Below, in pieces: positions 11,267 through 19,677 of a stretch of DNA of 64,000 nt. Every line of letters starts with the position of its first letter. Within the stretch, counting starts at the first letter, position 1. The DNA is from Methanocella paludicola SANAE (GTDB lineage Archaea > Halobacteriota > Methanocellia > Methanocellales > Methanocellaceae): the NCBI RefSeq assembly GCF_000011005.1, contig NC_013665.1, forward strand, positions 682,001 through 746,000. Direction: 5' to 3'. Below the pieces are notes generated by a model that made no database searches, was not told the DNA's origin, and was given only the letters and a program-made list of their open reading frames with translations. Position numbers and translations under genes: made by a program.

Positions 11267-11569
11267 TTAGCAGCAGCCCGGAGGTTTATCGGTCTCGTCG
11301 CAGCCGCAGTCGCAGGTCTCCGGGCCGCCCGTCAGCGCCGCCTTGATCATCGCCGCCGCGCAGCCGACGCCGCTCTCGACCTCGATGGCCGTGGTCGGAC
11401 AGTTCAGGAAGCAGGCTCCGCACTCCATGCACGCCTCTTTGTTGGCCAGCACCACCTTCTTATCCTGGTATGCAAAAACGGCGTGCGGGCAGACCTTCGT
11501 GCACATGCCGCAGCCTGTACATTCTTCAGGGTCGAACTTGAGTGTATTAACTTTGTACGAGTTGAACAT
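11267..11569 (-). CDS. hgcB: HgcB, ferredoxin partner of mercury methylation
   Basis: 100 residues with two CX2CX2CX3C [4Fe-4S] motifs (Cys17/20/23/27 and Cys47/50/53/57), a further Cys at 70 (GVGC) and a vicinal Cys pair at the very C-terminus (Cys99-Cys100). That exact combination is the HgcB signature: the lone Cys corresponds to the essential Cys73 of the Pseudodesulfovibrio ND132 protein and the tail pair to its mercury-binding cysteines. HgcB is thought to reduce the HgcA corrinoid and hand over Hg(II). The ATG follows the hgcA stop directly (TGAATG), so the two are translationally coupled. Confidence 0.93.
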   Translation of the reverse strand: MFNSYKVNTLKFDPEECTGCGMCTKVCPHAVFAYQDKKVVLANKEACMECGACFLNCPTTAIEVESGVGCAAAMIKAALTGGPETCDCGCDETDKPPGCC

Positions 11570-12565
11570 TCAGGCCACCCCCATGAATCGTGCAACGTTC
11601 AGGCCTATGAATATGAGCGCTCCCAGGCCGAACATGACTGCCATGGGCATGATGTACGTGAATATCTCCCTGCGCACTCCGGTCCTGGACGTGAAGGTCG
11701 AACATCCGGTAAAGTTCAGTGCGAGGTATGCCGTCACCGGCGGCATCGCCAGCAAGTAGCCGGCTGCAGCGACAGCATTTAACGTTGCGGAGCCAGGGGC
11801 CGTAAAAGCGATATAGGCAAACTGCAGGGCTACCAGCAACCCCAGGATGAGCCCTTTGGCGCTAAAGTCCTTCACCGGTATATACGGTAGTAATACAGGG
11901 AATAGCACGACGCCCGCCAGTACGCAGGCCAGCGCTGCCAGGGCGGCCGTCAGCCCCATGATAAAGTAAAGTATGATCGAGGCCGCCGCCATAGCCAGAA
12001 AGACGCTGACCAGTTCCACCGGTATGAGCTGTATGCGGTCCCACAGGCCGAACAGGACCTTTCGCATCGCCGGCGTAGCCCTGTGCGTCTTTAAATATTC
12101 GGGCAGGTCCTCCGCCCTCACGGGGCCGTACTCGACATTCCACCCGCACCACTCTTTAAGCGAGAATGCGGACACGCCCGCTGCGCCAAGCTGCGGCAGG
12201 ATCACCTTGCGATGGCTGACCGCCCCCTCAAGGCCGGTCGCCTTGATACGGTTCATCAGCTCATCGGTGCCGAACGTGCCCTTGCCGGCCGCACACCAGA
12301 CGTTGATGCCCTTCGTGTCGAGCACTAAGATGTAGCAGTCCACGTCCTTTAAATTGGAGCGCAATGCGTCGAAGCTCAGCGTATAGTTGGCCGTGACCAG
12401 CACGGGCGACTCCGCCGTCGGATTGCCCAGCGAGTACAGGCCGGGCTCCACCCGGTGATACGCCCGGCGATATCCCCACCGGGTCATGAAGTGGTCGAGC
12501 CGGTCCTTGAGCGTTAACGTCGATGTCGTCCGGACGATTTTGGAAACAGAAATACTCTCAGCCAT
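11570..12565 (-). CDS. hgcA: HgcA, corrinoid mercury methyltransferase
   Basis: 331 residues. The N-terminal half is a CFeSP-like corrinoid-binding domain with the cap-helix motif NVWCAAGKGTFGT. Cys91 is the predicted lower axial Co ligand, the residue essential for mercury methylation in studied bacteria. The C-terminal half (from about residue 185) has about five membrane helices, as expected. HgcA transfers a methyl carbanion from the corrinoid to Hg(II), giving methylmercury. Its normal physiological role is unknown. It lies 10 bases downstream of the AbrB-like gene and directly upstream of hgcB. Confidence 0.94.
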   Translation of the reverse strand: MAESISVSKIVRTTSTLTLKDRLDHFMTRWGYRRAYHRVEPGLYSLGNPTAESPVLVTANYTLSFDALRSNLKDVDCYILVLDTKGINVWCAAGKGTFGTDELMNRIKATGLEGAVSHRKVILPQLGAAGVSAFSLKEWCGWNVEYGPVRAEDLPEYLKTHRATPAMRKVLFGLWDRIQLIPVELVSVFLAMAAASIILYFIMGLTAALAALACVLAGVVLFPVLLPYIPVKDFSAKGLILGLLVALQFAYIAFTAPGSATLNAVAAAGYLLAMPPVTAYLALNFTGCSTFTSRTGVRREIFTYIMPMAVMFGLGALIFIGLNVARFMGVA

Positions 12566-12575
12566 AATATTGCCT

Positions 12576-12860
12576 TTATTTCCCCGTCGTAAGCTCGCCC
12601 ATCATGGGCCCGAGCCTGTCCTTCATTATGCTAAGGAAATAGTCCGTCTTGATAAGCGAGATGCAGCATACGTCGCCTTCGCTCTGCCAGCTCAGCACCA
12701 CCAGCTTGTCGCCGGCCTTTATGCCGATCTTATCCCTCAATTCCTTAGGCATCACCATCTGGCCCCGCTCGTCGACGCTCACCATCGCCTCGACCCTGTA
12801 GCCGCCCACGTTCGTCTGGCAGCACGGGGGCTCCATGTCCTTTTTCGCCTTTCTTCCCAT
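12576..12860 (-). CDS. AbrB/SpoVT-type regulator preceding hgcAB
   Basis: 94 residues. After a Lys-rich start and a Cys pair (MEPPCCQT) comes an AbrB-like swapped-hairpin DNA-binding domain: VDERGQMVMPKELRDKIGIKAGDKLVVL. The C-terminal part keeps a further Cys pair (DVCC). Small AbrB-like proteins are often found with hgcAB; the Cys pairs make metal or redox sensing a reasonable guess, not a shown fact. It is the first gene of the apparent hgc operon, and a long hairpin lies just upstream. Confidence 0.75.
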   Translation of the reverse strand: MGRKAKKDMEPPCCQTNVGGYRVEAMVSVDERGQMVMPKELRDKIGIKAGDKLVVLSWQSEGDVCCISLIKTDYFLSIMKDRLGPMMGELTTGK

Positions 12861-12876
12861 AGGCTATCGCCAGAGG

Positions 12877-12930
12877 AGTAGATGTCTTTCTGAATATTAA
12901 TACTTTTCTGATAAATCAGAAATATCTACT
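12877..12930. promoter_or_regulatory. Interrupted palindrome between vapC and the hgc operon
   Basis: The arm 12877-12893 (AGTAGATGTCTTTCTGA) pairs with 12916-12930 (TCAGAAATATCTACT) with two mismatched or bulged bases. A second nested palindrome, TTCTGAT-AA-ATCAGAA, sits at 12906-12921. In minus-strand RNA it begins at the vapC stop codon and ends just before the regulator ATG. It also contains the TATA-like TATTAATATT. It could therefore be a vapBC terminator, an operator for the AbrB-like regulator, or both. Confidence 0.45.
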
Positions 12931-13312
12931 GCTTTTTCATGAACTCGGCCGGCGTATAGACCTCGCCCACCCATTGAAAATGCTTTTTATTATTCGTCAC
13001 GAGCGGTATCTTACGCTTATATGCATACGCTCCGATGCCATAATCGACGGCATTGTCCGAAAAATCATGTCCATGCAGGGCATTTTTTGCTGCGATCATA
13101 GCCTGTCCCTTGTCAAATGATACGATCTCAATGTCCAGGCCATTCAAAACCCCCAGGAACTTAACCATTGACCCGCCAACTCTTTTCATCTCATAATATG
13201 AAAGCTCCATAAAAGCAAGGGAGGACAGATAACCTTTCACGTCTTTTTTTCTCATCCATTCCAGGAAATTCGGACCGCTGCTAAAAACATTAGGATCCAT
13301 GCAAATGTCCAT
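12926..13312 (-). CDS. vapC: PIN-domain ribonuclease toxin, VapC-like
   Basis: 128 residues with a PIN-domain layout: Asp6 (MDICMDPNVF), Glu36 (FMELSYY), Asp86 and Asp90 (FSDNAVDYGIG), then LVTNNKKHF. These acidic residues normally bind Mg2+ for RNA cleavage, often of tRNA. Its ATG overlaps the antitoxin stop by one base (TGATG), the usual toxin-antitoxin arrangement. All key residues appear present, so it may be active. Confidence 0.85.
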   Translation of the reverse strand: MDICMDPNVFSSGPNFLEWMRKKDVKGYLSSLAFMELSYYEMKRVGGSMVKFLGVLNGLDIEIVSFDKGQAMIAAKNALHGHDFSDNAVDYGIGAYAYKRKIPLVTNNKKHFQWVGEVYTPAEFMKKQ

Positions 13313-13557
13313 CAGTCAATACCTTCTCTCTTCAGCCTTTTTGCCCATGCATCCCTGAACTCTTTATCCGTTTTGTCAAAATCCTTGAAACCTTCAACTA
13401 CCTCGTAGATCAGATCTTTCAGGTTCCTGATAACGACCTTATCGTCCTCCTCGACGAACACGACCTTATCGCCAGGTCCGATGCCCAGCCTATCGCGTAC
13501 CTCGGCCGGCAACGTGATCTGGTTTTGGCTTGATACTTTACTTGAACTGGCATCCAT
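13312..13557 (-). CDS. vapB: AbrB-type antitoxin, VapB-like
   Basis: 81 residues with an N-terminal AbrB/MazE-type DNA-binding domain (SKVSSQNQITLPAEVRDRLGIGPGDKVVF) and a charged C-terminal arm likely to bind the PIN toxin. It should repress its own operon. It is co-translated with vapC by a one-base overlap. It is transcribed divergently from pus10 across about 110 bp of A/T-rich sequence. Confidence 0.85.
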   Translation of the reverse strand: MDASSSKVSSQNQITLPAEVRDRLGIGPGDKVVFVEEDDKVVIRNLKDLIYEVVEGFKDFDKTDKEFRDAWAKRLKREGID

Positions 13558-13668
13558 TTAACATCACAACTAATTAAAGTATTGATAAAAATTTAAAGTT
13601 ATCTAATGTTCATTTTAAAGTTATTAAAGAAAGTATTAAAAGCTACAAATACATCATGGGACTCGACA

Positions 13669-15045
13669 ATGACGATCATCGAAACGGCAAAGTGCATACT
13701 CAAGGAGGGCCCGGTCTGTGATCCGTGCCTGGGCCGCCAGTTCGGCAAGCTCTCGACGGGGCTGACCAACGCCCAGCGCGGCTTCGCCATCAAGACGGAG
13801 ATGTCCATGCAGGCGGCGGCGGACGGCGACAGGGAGACGCAGCAATTGCTGGCGCCGGCCTTCGCACAGGCGCGCAAGGTGCTCGGCATCGAGGGCCAGG
13901 ACGAGGAATGCTGGCTTTGCCGCGGGCTCTTCCAGAACCCCGAGAACATACAGAAGTGGGCCGACAGGTGTATCGAGTCCGTGAGCGGCTACGAGCACGA
14001 CACGCTGCTCGTCGGCACGAAAGTGCCGCCCATATACTCCGAAAAGGAGGAGGTCATCTGGGCCGAGTGCGGCGTGGCACACGCCGAGCCCCTTAAGGCG
14101 GAGCTCAACCGGGAGGTCGGCAAGGCCGTATCACAGAAGACGGGGAAGGAGGTCGATTTCAAGCGCCCGGACGTGGTCTTCACCATCGACCTGGCGGCCG
14201 ACCGCGTTGTGCCGAAGATCAACTCGCTCTTCATCTACGGGCGATACAACAAGTACGTCCGTGACATCCCCCAGACCCGCTGGCCCTGCAGGGAGTGCGG
14301 CGGAAAGGGCAAGAAAGGCGAAGCGGAGTGCGAACACTGCAAGGGCACCGGAAAGATGTACCCCACCTCCGTCGAGGAGCAGATCAACCACGAGGTCATC
14401 GACGAGTTCAAGGCCGGCGACGCCATACTGCACGGGGCGGGCCGCGAGGACATAGACGGGCGCATGCTCGGGGACGGCAGGCCCTTCGTCATGGAGGTCA
14501 TCAACCCCCGTGTCCGCTGGGTCGACCTGGATGCCCTGAGGGAGCGCATCAACGCATACGCTTCGGAAAAAGTAGCGGTCTCGGGCCTCCACTACGTCGA
14601 TAAAGACTCAGTAGAACAGGTAAAGAGCATAAAGCCCGACAAGACCTACAGGCTTAAAGTTATATACAATGACGATATTTCAATAGAAACGCTTAAATCT
14701 TCGTTAGCTACTTTATCTAACTCGACTATCCTCCAGCGGACACCCGTAAGGGTCTCGCACCGCCGGGCGGACCTGGAGAGGAAGCGTAAAGTCCACTCCA
14801 TAACTCTGGGGGAGCTCAACGAAGCCGATAAGTATTTCACTATCACCGTCCGCTGTGAAGGCGGGCTATATGTGAAGGAGCTGGTGTCCGGCGATAATGG
14901 CCGGACGAGCCCGTCGCTATCGGCCCTGCTCAACAGGCAGGCACGCGTCACAGAGCTGGACGTAATGAACGTCGAAGGAGGAATATCATGGCAAGATCAC
15001 ATGGTGAAAGAAAAAAGACCAGGTACAAGTTCACAAAGGCGCTAA
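13669..15045 (+). CDS. pus10: tRNA pseudouridine synthase Pus10
   Basis: 458 residues. The N-terminal region has the two Cys pairs typical of Pus10 (CDPCLGRQF and CWLCRGLF) and a THUMP-like domain, with a further Cys4 knuckle near residue 205 ([18 protein letters not shown]). The catalytic C-terminal domain has [10 protein letters not shown] with the presumed nucleophile Asp, and GRPFVMEV. Archaeal Pus10 makes pseudouridine 54 and 55 in the tRNA T arm. The ATG at 13669 is preferred because conserved-type sequence starts at MTIIETAKC. Its 3' end overlaps rpl21e by 58 bases. Confidence 0.92.
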   Translation: MTIIETAKCILKEGPVCDPCLGRQFGKLSTGLTNAQRGFAIKTEMSMQAAADGDRETQQLLAPAFAQARKVLGIEGQDEECWLCRGLFQNPENIQKWADRCIESVSGYEHDTLLVGTKVPPIYSEKEEVIWAECGVAHAEPLKAELNREVGKAVSQKTGKEVDFKRPDVVFTIDLAADRVVPKINSLFIYGRYNKYVRDIPQTRWPCRECGGKGKKGEAECEHCKGTGKMYPTSVEEQINHEVIDEFKAGDAILHGAGREDIDGRMLGDGRPFVMEVINPRVRWVDLDALRERINAYASEKVAVSGLHYVDKDSVEQVKSIKPDKTYRLKVIYNDDISIETLKSSLATLSNSTILQRTPVRVSHRRADLERKRKVHSITLGELNEADKYFTITVRCEGGLYVKELVSGDNGRTSPSLSALLNRQARVTELDVMNVEGGISWQDHMVKEKRPGTSSQRR

Positions 15046-15296
15046 GAGAGAGGGGCTTCTCGCCCGTCAGCCGCGCCGTTCAGGAATTCACTGTCGGGCA
15101 AAAGGTCCACATCGACATCGACCCGAGCGTCCACAAGGGCATGCCGTACCGCAGGTTCCAGGGCAAGACGTGCACCGTCACCGGTACCCGCGGCAGGGCT
15201 TACCTGTTAGAGATGTACGACGGCGGCCTCCGGAAGGAGATCATCGCCCGCCCGCAGCACCTCAGGCCCCAGAAGGACCAGCCCGCTGAGCAGTGA
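14988..15296 (+). CDS. rpl21e: 50S ribosomal protein L21e
   Basis: 102 residues, basic, beginning [17 protein letters not shown] with the L21e core ([27 protein letters not shown]). A strong GGAGG lies just before the ATG. The ATG sits inside the last 58 bases of pus10, in another frame. It is followed closely by rpoF, an order seen in many archaea. Confidence 0.97.
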   Translation: MARSHGERKKTRYKFTKALRERGFSPVSRAVQEFTVGQKVHIDIDPSVHKGMPYRRFQGKTCTVTGTRGRAYLLEMYDGGLRKEIIARPQHLRPQKDQPAEQ

Positions 15297-15309
15297 ACGG
15301 TGACATCTT

Positions 15310-15660
15310 ATGATCATCAAGAAGGTAATAAGCGAAGAGTTGATCACCCTCCCGGAAGTCCGGGACACCCTTAACGCCATCAGGGACGAGCGGGAGAAGG
15401 CGGGCCAGGAGCTGCGCTACGAACAGAAGCGCGCGGTCGAGCACGCCAATAAGTTCTCGAAGATCGGCGCCAAAGAGTCGAGGGACATGGTGAACGAGCT
15501 TCTTACCCTTGAAAAGATGAAGCTGGACATCGCAGTCAAGATCGCCAACCTTTGCCCCCGCTCGAAGGATGAGCTCAGGGCGATCTACGCGAAAGAGCGG
15601 TTTACGCTTAATGAAGCAGAGCTTAAGGCTATTCTGGATATAGTCGGTAAGTATATCTAA
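15310..15660 (+). CDS. rpoF: RNA polymerase subunit Rpb4/RpoF
   Basis: 116 residues, helical, matching archaeal Rpo4/RpoF: MIIKKVISEELITLPEV, EQKRAVEHANKFSKI and the C-terminal HRDC-like segment (LNEAELKAILDIVGKYI). It forms the RNA polymerase stalk with Rpo7, which helps open-complex formation and RNA binding. It starts 13 bases after rpl21e. A T-rich run just after its stop could act as a terminator. Confidence 0.95.
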   Translation: MIIKKVISEELITLPEVRDTLNAIRDEREKAGQELRYEQKRAVEHANKFSKIGAKESRDMVNELLTLEKMKLDIAVKIANLCPRSKDELRAIYAKERFTLNEAELKAILDIVGKYI

Positions 15661-15715
15661 GCCTAAGCAATCTTTTTTTATTATAACGTGTTATATTGTA
15701 TGAGGGCGACCCTTG

Positions 15716-16288
15716 ATGCCAATAACCCACACTACTGATATAAAAGAACAATTCGCCTATATCATCGATTTCCTTCCTACAGGGCACGCCGAGGATACCA
15801 GGCCCATTCATCTGCGCAAGCCTTTAGCCCAGGCGCTAGGGGCCGAGTTCTTCATCCTGCTCGAGCTGAGCGTCAAGGAGGGCGCCCGCGTGGAGATCGA
15901 GAGCAAGGTGTTCGTGGGCAAGGGCGAGAGGGACATCGTCAAGCACGTGGAGAAGCGCCTGCGGTACGATGAGCTGACTCCCAGCGCTAAGGTCGAGCTT
16001 CCCTACATGATCGAGAAGATCGTGAAGGAGAACGAGGCTAAGTACGTGGAGTTCTTTAACACCGCTCAGCCTATTACGACCAGGCTGCACATGCTGGAGC
16101 TTTTGCCGGGCATCGGTAAGAAGATGATGTGGGCCATTATCGACGAGCGTAAGAAGGGTAAGTTCAAGAGTTTCGCCGATATCGAGACTCGTATCAAAGG
16201 CCTGCATCACCCCGATAAGCTTATCGCCAAGCGTATCGAGCAGGAGATCCAGGACGAGCAGATGAAGTACCGTATGTACGCCAGGTAA
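15716..16288 (+). CDS. DUF655 helix-hairpin-helix protein
   Basis: 190 residues. The N-terminal half is a beta-rich nucleic-acid-binding-like domain (YIIDFLPTGH, FFILLELSVKEGARV). The C-terminal half has a helix-hairpin-helix motif (LHMLELLPGIGKKMMWAII), suggesting DNA or RNA binding. DUF655 genes in archaea commonly lie between RNA polymerase subunit genes and ksgA, as here. The exact function is unknown. A TTG three bases upstream of the ATG at 15716 is possible. Its stop is followed at once by the ksgA ATG. Confidence 0.88.
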   Translation: MPITHTTDIKEQFAYIIDFLPTGHAEDTRPIHLRKPLAQALGAEFFILLELSVKEGARVEIESKVFVGKGERDIVKHVEKRLRYDELTPSAKVELPYMIEKIVKENEAKYVEFFNTAQPITTRLHMLELLPGIGKKMMWAIIDERKKGKFKSFADIETRIKGLHHPDKLIAKRIEQEIQDEQMKYRMYAR

Positions 16289-17119
16289 ATGCCCGCATTT
16301 ACAGCGTTGACCGCATTTATCGCGCCCGATAAGCGCAAAGACCAACATTTTTTAATTGACCTTAATATTCTAAAGAAGATAGTCGCTATTGCTGATATCC
16401 ATAAGGATGAGGATGTACTGGAGATCGGCACGGGCCCCGGGAACCTGACCGAGCTGCTGGCACAAAAGGCCCGCCATGTTTACACCATCGAGATGGACCC
16501 TGCGCTTGTGGCGCTTTTAGAGGAGAAGTTCAAGGGGTCCAACGTTACTATCATTAAGGGAAACGCCCTGAAGGTGGAGTTCCCGCGGTTCGACAAGGTC
16601 GTGGCGAACCTGCCATACTCGATATCCTCCGACGTTACGTTCAAACTATTAAAAAATAATTTTAAGCTCGGCATTTTAATGTACCAGCGCGAGTTCGCGC
16701 AGCGCATGATCGCGCGGGTCGGGGAGCCGGACTACTCCCGGCTCTCCGTGGACGTCCAGCATTTCGCCGACGTGGAGATACTGATGAAGGTGCCTCCTCA
16801 GGCGTTCTCTCCGCCGCCGGAGGTGGAGTCCGCCGTCGTCAGGGTCACGCCCAGGCCGGCAGCATACTCCGTTAAGGACAGGGCGCTGTTCATGGCGCTC
16901 GTTACGGCCGCCTTCACGCAGCGGCGCAAGCGCCTCCGGAACGCGCTGGTGAATGGCGCCCACATCATGGGCATTCATGGCATGAAAGCGCTCGTATCCC
17001 GACTGCCGCCAGACCTGATGGATAAGCGCGCCGAAGAGGTATCGCCGGAAGAATATGCCGCGCTTGCGGACAGGCTATACGAGTTGACGGCTCATGAGCG
17101 TTCGGGTCTATCGAAATAA
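16289..17119 (+). CDS. ksgA: rRNA adenine dimethyltransferase KsgA/RsmA (Dim1)
   Basis: 276 residues. The SAM-binding motif LEIGTGPGNLTELL and catalytic NLPYSISS are present, and a basic C-terminal RNA-binding domain includes FTQRRKRLRNAL. It dimethylates two adjacent adenines near the 3' end of 16S rRNA late in small-subunit assembly. The start directly follows the DUF655 stop, and an alternative start slightly downstream cannot be excluded. The 3' end overlaps the next methyltransferase gene by 26 bases. Confidence 0.95.
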   Translation: MPAFTALTAFIAPDKRKDQHFLIDLNILKKIVAIADIHKDEDVLEIGTGPGNLTELLAQKARHVYTIEMDPALVALLEEKFKGSNVTIIKGNALKVEFPRFDKVVANLPYSISSDVTFKLLKNNFKLGILMYQREFAQRMIARVGEPDYSRLSVDVQHFADVEILMKVPPQAFSPPPEVESAVVRVTPRPAAYSVKDRALFMALVTAAFTQRRKRLRNALVNGAHIMGIHGMKALVSRLPPDLMDKRAEEVSPEEYAALADRLYELTAHERSGLSK

Positions 17120-17672
17120 AGAGTTCGAGCTGCTGGACGACGTTTATGACCCCGGCGAGGACTCCTACCTGCTGGTGGAGGCGGCGCTGAAGGAAGTCAA
17201 GCCAGACGACCGCGTCCTGGAAGTGGGCACGGGCAGCGGCGTGGTCTCGCTTTTCGTTAAGGATATCGCAGCAAAGGTAGTGGCCACGGACATCAGCCCC
17301 ATCGCCTGTCGTAACGCCCGCATTAACGGTGTGCCTGTCGTAAGGGCCGACCTTTACTCGGGGATTTGCAGCCAATTTGACCTCATTATCTTTAACCCGC
17401 CCTACCTTCCAACGGTGCCCGAAGAACAGCTCGGCTCGTGGCTGAACCGGGCCTTCGACGGAGGCCTGACGGGGCGGCGGGAGATCGAGCGCTTCATAAA
17501 GGACATCGACCGCATCCTGGCCCCTGGCGGCCGGATCCTGGCGGTCATATCGTCCATCACGGGCATCGACGAGACAGAGGCACTATTCAAGGATAAGGGC
17601 TTCCATATGGCAACTGCGGCGATAGAAAAGGTGCCTTTCGAAAAGCTGGTGGTCCTGAGATTTTCCCGGTAA
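17094..17672 (+). CDS. HemK2-type protein methyltransferase
   Basis: 192 residues. A class I methyltransferase with EVGTGSGVVSLF for SAM binding and the glutamine-binding NPPY at residues 101-104. This short form without a helical N-terminal domain is the archaeal/eukaryal HemK2 (Mtq2) type, which methylates the Gln of the GGQ motif in class I release factor aRF1. It overlaps ksgA, so both modification enzymes are likely made together. Confidence 0.88.
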   Translation: MSVRVYRNKEFELLDDVYDPGEDSYLLVEAALKEVKPDDRVLEVGTGSGVVSLFVKDIAAKVVATDISPIACRNARINGVPVVRADLYSGICSQFDLIIFNPPYLPTVPEEQLGSWLNRAFDGGLTGRREIERFIKDIDRILAPGGRILAVISSITGIDETEALFKDKGFHMATAAIEKVPFEKLVVLRFSR

Positions 17673-17716
17673 GCATTATTACGTCTAAATGAATACTAAT
17701 TCGCGAGGTACGTAGG

Positions 17717-19159
17717 TTGAAGCCCATCACCGTGGAGGATATGAGGGCGCTCGAGGCGAACTCGGACTATTTTGGCGTGAGCTACGGGGAGCTGATGGAG
17801 AACGCCGGCCGCAAGGCGGCCGAGTCCATCATCGCGCTGTTCAAGAGATGTAACGTGCTCGTCGTCTGCGGCACGGGCAACAACGGCGGCGATGGCTTTG
17901 TCACGGCCCGATTCCTCCGTGAGGCCGGGTACGGCGTGCTTATCGTCCTCTTAGGCAGGGTGGGCCAGGTCAAAGAGGGCCCTGCGCTCGCGAATATCGA
18001 GATCGTAAGAGGCATGGGGATCCCCGTCGTAGAGTCCATACTGCCTGAGGAGGTCCCGAAGGAAGCGTTCGACGGGTGCGACCTCATCGTCGACGCCGTC
18101 CTTGGCACGGGCTTCCAGGGCACCCCGAGGGAGCCTGCTCGAACTGCCATACGTTACATGAACCAAAGCCCTGCCCCCAGAGTTTCGCTTGACGTGCCCA
18201 GCGGCCTGGACGCCCATACGGGAGAATGCGCCGAATGCGTCGATGCCGACCTTGTGATCACTTTTTACGCTCCTAAAAAGGGGCTGGACAGGTATAAGGT
18301 CGAAGTTGTCGACATCGGCATACCTAAAAAGGCCTTTACTCATATTGGCCCCGGCAGCATGGTGGGGCTCAGGTCCCGCGGCGACTTCGTGGAAAAGGGC
18401 GGCGGAGGGCGTCTACTGATCATTGGCGGAGGGCCGTACACCGGCGCGCCTGCGATGGCCGCGATGGCGGCATATCGCGCGGGCGCCGAGATCGTCACGG
18501 TCGCCGCGCCTAAACGGGCGGCAGATATCATCGCTTCCTTCTCGCCCGACCTGATCGTGAGGCCGCTGTCGGACGAGGACTTCCTTGTCGAAAAGGACGT
18601 TCCCATGTTGAAGGAATTAATATCGAGGCACCACGCGGTCGTCATCGGCATGGGCCTTGGCCGGGAGCCTGAGACGCTTGCCGCGGCCGGACGGATAATA
18701 CCGCTGTGCGAGCGTGCCGTCATCGACGCCGACGTTTTGCAGACGGAGATACCCCTTAGCGGTATCGTCACGCCCAACGTCCACGAGTTCAACCGGCTCA
18801 GCGGCGAGACCCTGGGGCCAAAGGATACTGCAGCAGCCGAAAAAGTCAGAAAATTCTCAGCACAAAATAAGGTGGTCACGCTATGGAAAGGCAGCCCTGC
18901 CGTAGTGAGCGATGGCAATGAGGTAAAGATCAATAGTACGGGTAATCCGGGCATGGCCGTTGGCGGGACCGGGGACGTACTGGCCGGCATCACAGGCGCC
19001 TTCTACTGCCGCAACGACGCCTTCAAGGCGGCGTGCGCAGCGGCTTTCATCAGCGGCGCCGCGGGAGACATGGCATTCGAGGATAAGGGCTACGGCCTGG
19101 TCGCCACGGACGTCATCCACTGGCTGCCGTATGCGGTAAAACGATACCGGCACGCATAA
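17717..19159 (+). CDS. nnr: Bifunctional NAD(P)H-hydrate repair enzyme
   Basis: 480 residues. The N-terminal epimerase domain (YjeF_N; VVCGTGNNGGDGFVTARFL) covers about residues 1-215. The C-terminal ribokinase-like dehydratase domain has the Gly-rich GMAVGGTGDVLAGITGA near residue 410. Together they convert damaged (hydrated) NADH and NADPH back to the working forms. The start appears to be TTG at 17717; no better upstream codon is seen. Runs with ksgA, hemK2 and moaC on the same strand. Confidence 0.93.
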   Translation: MKPITVEDMRALEANSDYFGVSYGELMENAGRKAAESIIALFKRCNVLVVCGTGNNGGDGFVTARFLREAGYGVLIVLLGRVGQVKEGPALANIEIVRGMGIPVVESILPEEVPKEAFDGCDLIVDAVLGTGFQGTPREPARTAIRYMNQSPAPRVSLDVPSGLDAHTGECAECVDADLVITFYAPKKGLDRYKVEVVDIGIPKKAFTHIGPGSMVGLRSRGDFVEKGGGGRLLIIGGGPYTGAPAMAAMAAYRAGAEIVTVAAPKRAADIIASFSPDLIVRPLSDEDFLVEKDVPMLKELISRHHAVVIGMGLGREPETLAAAGRIIPLCERAVIDADVLQTEIPLSGIVTPNVHEFNRLSGETLGPKDTAAAEKVRKFSAQNKVVTLWKGSPAVVSDGNEVKINSTGNPGMAVGGTGDVLAGITGAFYCRNDAFKAACAAAFISGAAGDMAFEDKGYGLVATDVIHWLPYAVKRYRHA

Positions 19160-19200
19160 GACGAAAAATAATTAAGGCACATCCGACAACTTCACATATC

Positions 19201-19677
19201 ATGCGTTCCACCGATTTTACTCACGTCGAGGGCGACAAGGTCAAGATGGTCGACGTGGGATCCAAGGAGGAGGTCGTCCGCATCGCCCGGGCGAGCGGCA
19301 CCATTCACCTTACGAAGGAGACGATGGCCCTCATCAAGGCGGGCAACGTGAAGAAGGGCAACGTCCTGGCTGCGGCCCGCATCGCGGCCATCCAGGCGGC
19401 AAAGCACACATGGGAGACCATTCCCCTCTGCCACCAGATACCCATCACGGGCATCGACGTCGAGTTCGAGGTCGGAGATACGGATATCAAGGCCATTGCC
19501 GAAGTCCGCTCCGTGGGCAAGACGGGCGTCGAAATGGAAGCCCTGTGCGCCGTCAGCACCGCGCTGCTGACCATCTGGGACATGGTGAAGGCTGTCGAGA
19601 AAGACGAGACCGGCAACTATCCTGAAACGAAGATCACTAATATCGTCGTCGATAAAAAGATCAAGGCTAAGCAATGA
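19201..19677 (+). CDS. moaC: Cyclic pyranopterin monophosphate synthase MoaC
   Basis: 158 residues with the MoaC signatures: an N-terminal MVDVGSKEEVVRIARASG, the central ETIPLCHQIPITGIDVEF, and the C-terminal MEALCAVSTALLTIWDMVKAVEKD. It forms cyclic pyranopterin monophosphate, the first dedicated step of molybdopterin/tungstopterin synthesis, needed for example by formylmethanofuran and formate dehydrogenases. Its stop overlaps the ATG of the next gene (ATGA). Confidence 0.96.
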   Translation: MRSTDFTHVEGDKVKMVDVGSKEEVVRIARASGTIHLTKETMALIKAGNVKKGNVLAAARIAAIQAAKHTWETIPLCHQIPITGIDVEFEVGDTDIKAIAEVRSVGKTGVEMEALCAVSTALLTIWDMVKAVEKDETGNYPETKITNIVVDKKIKAKQ

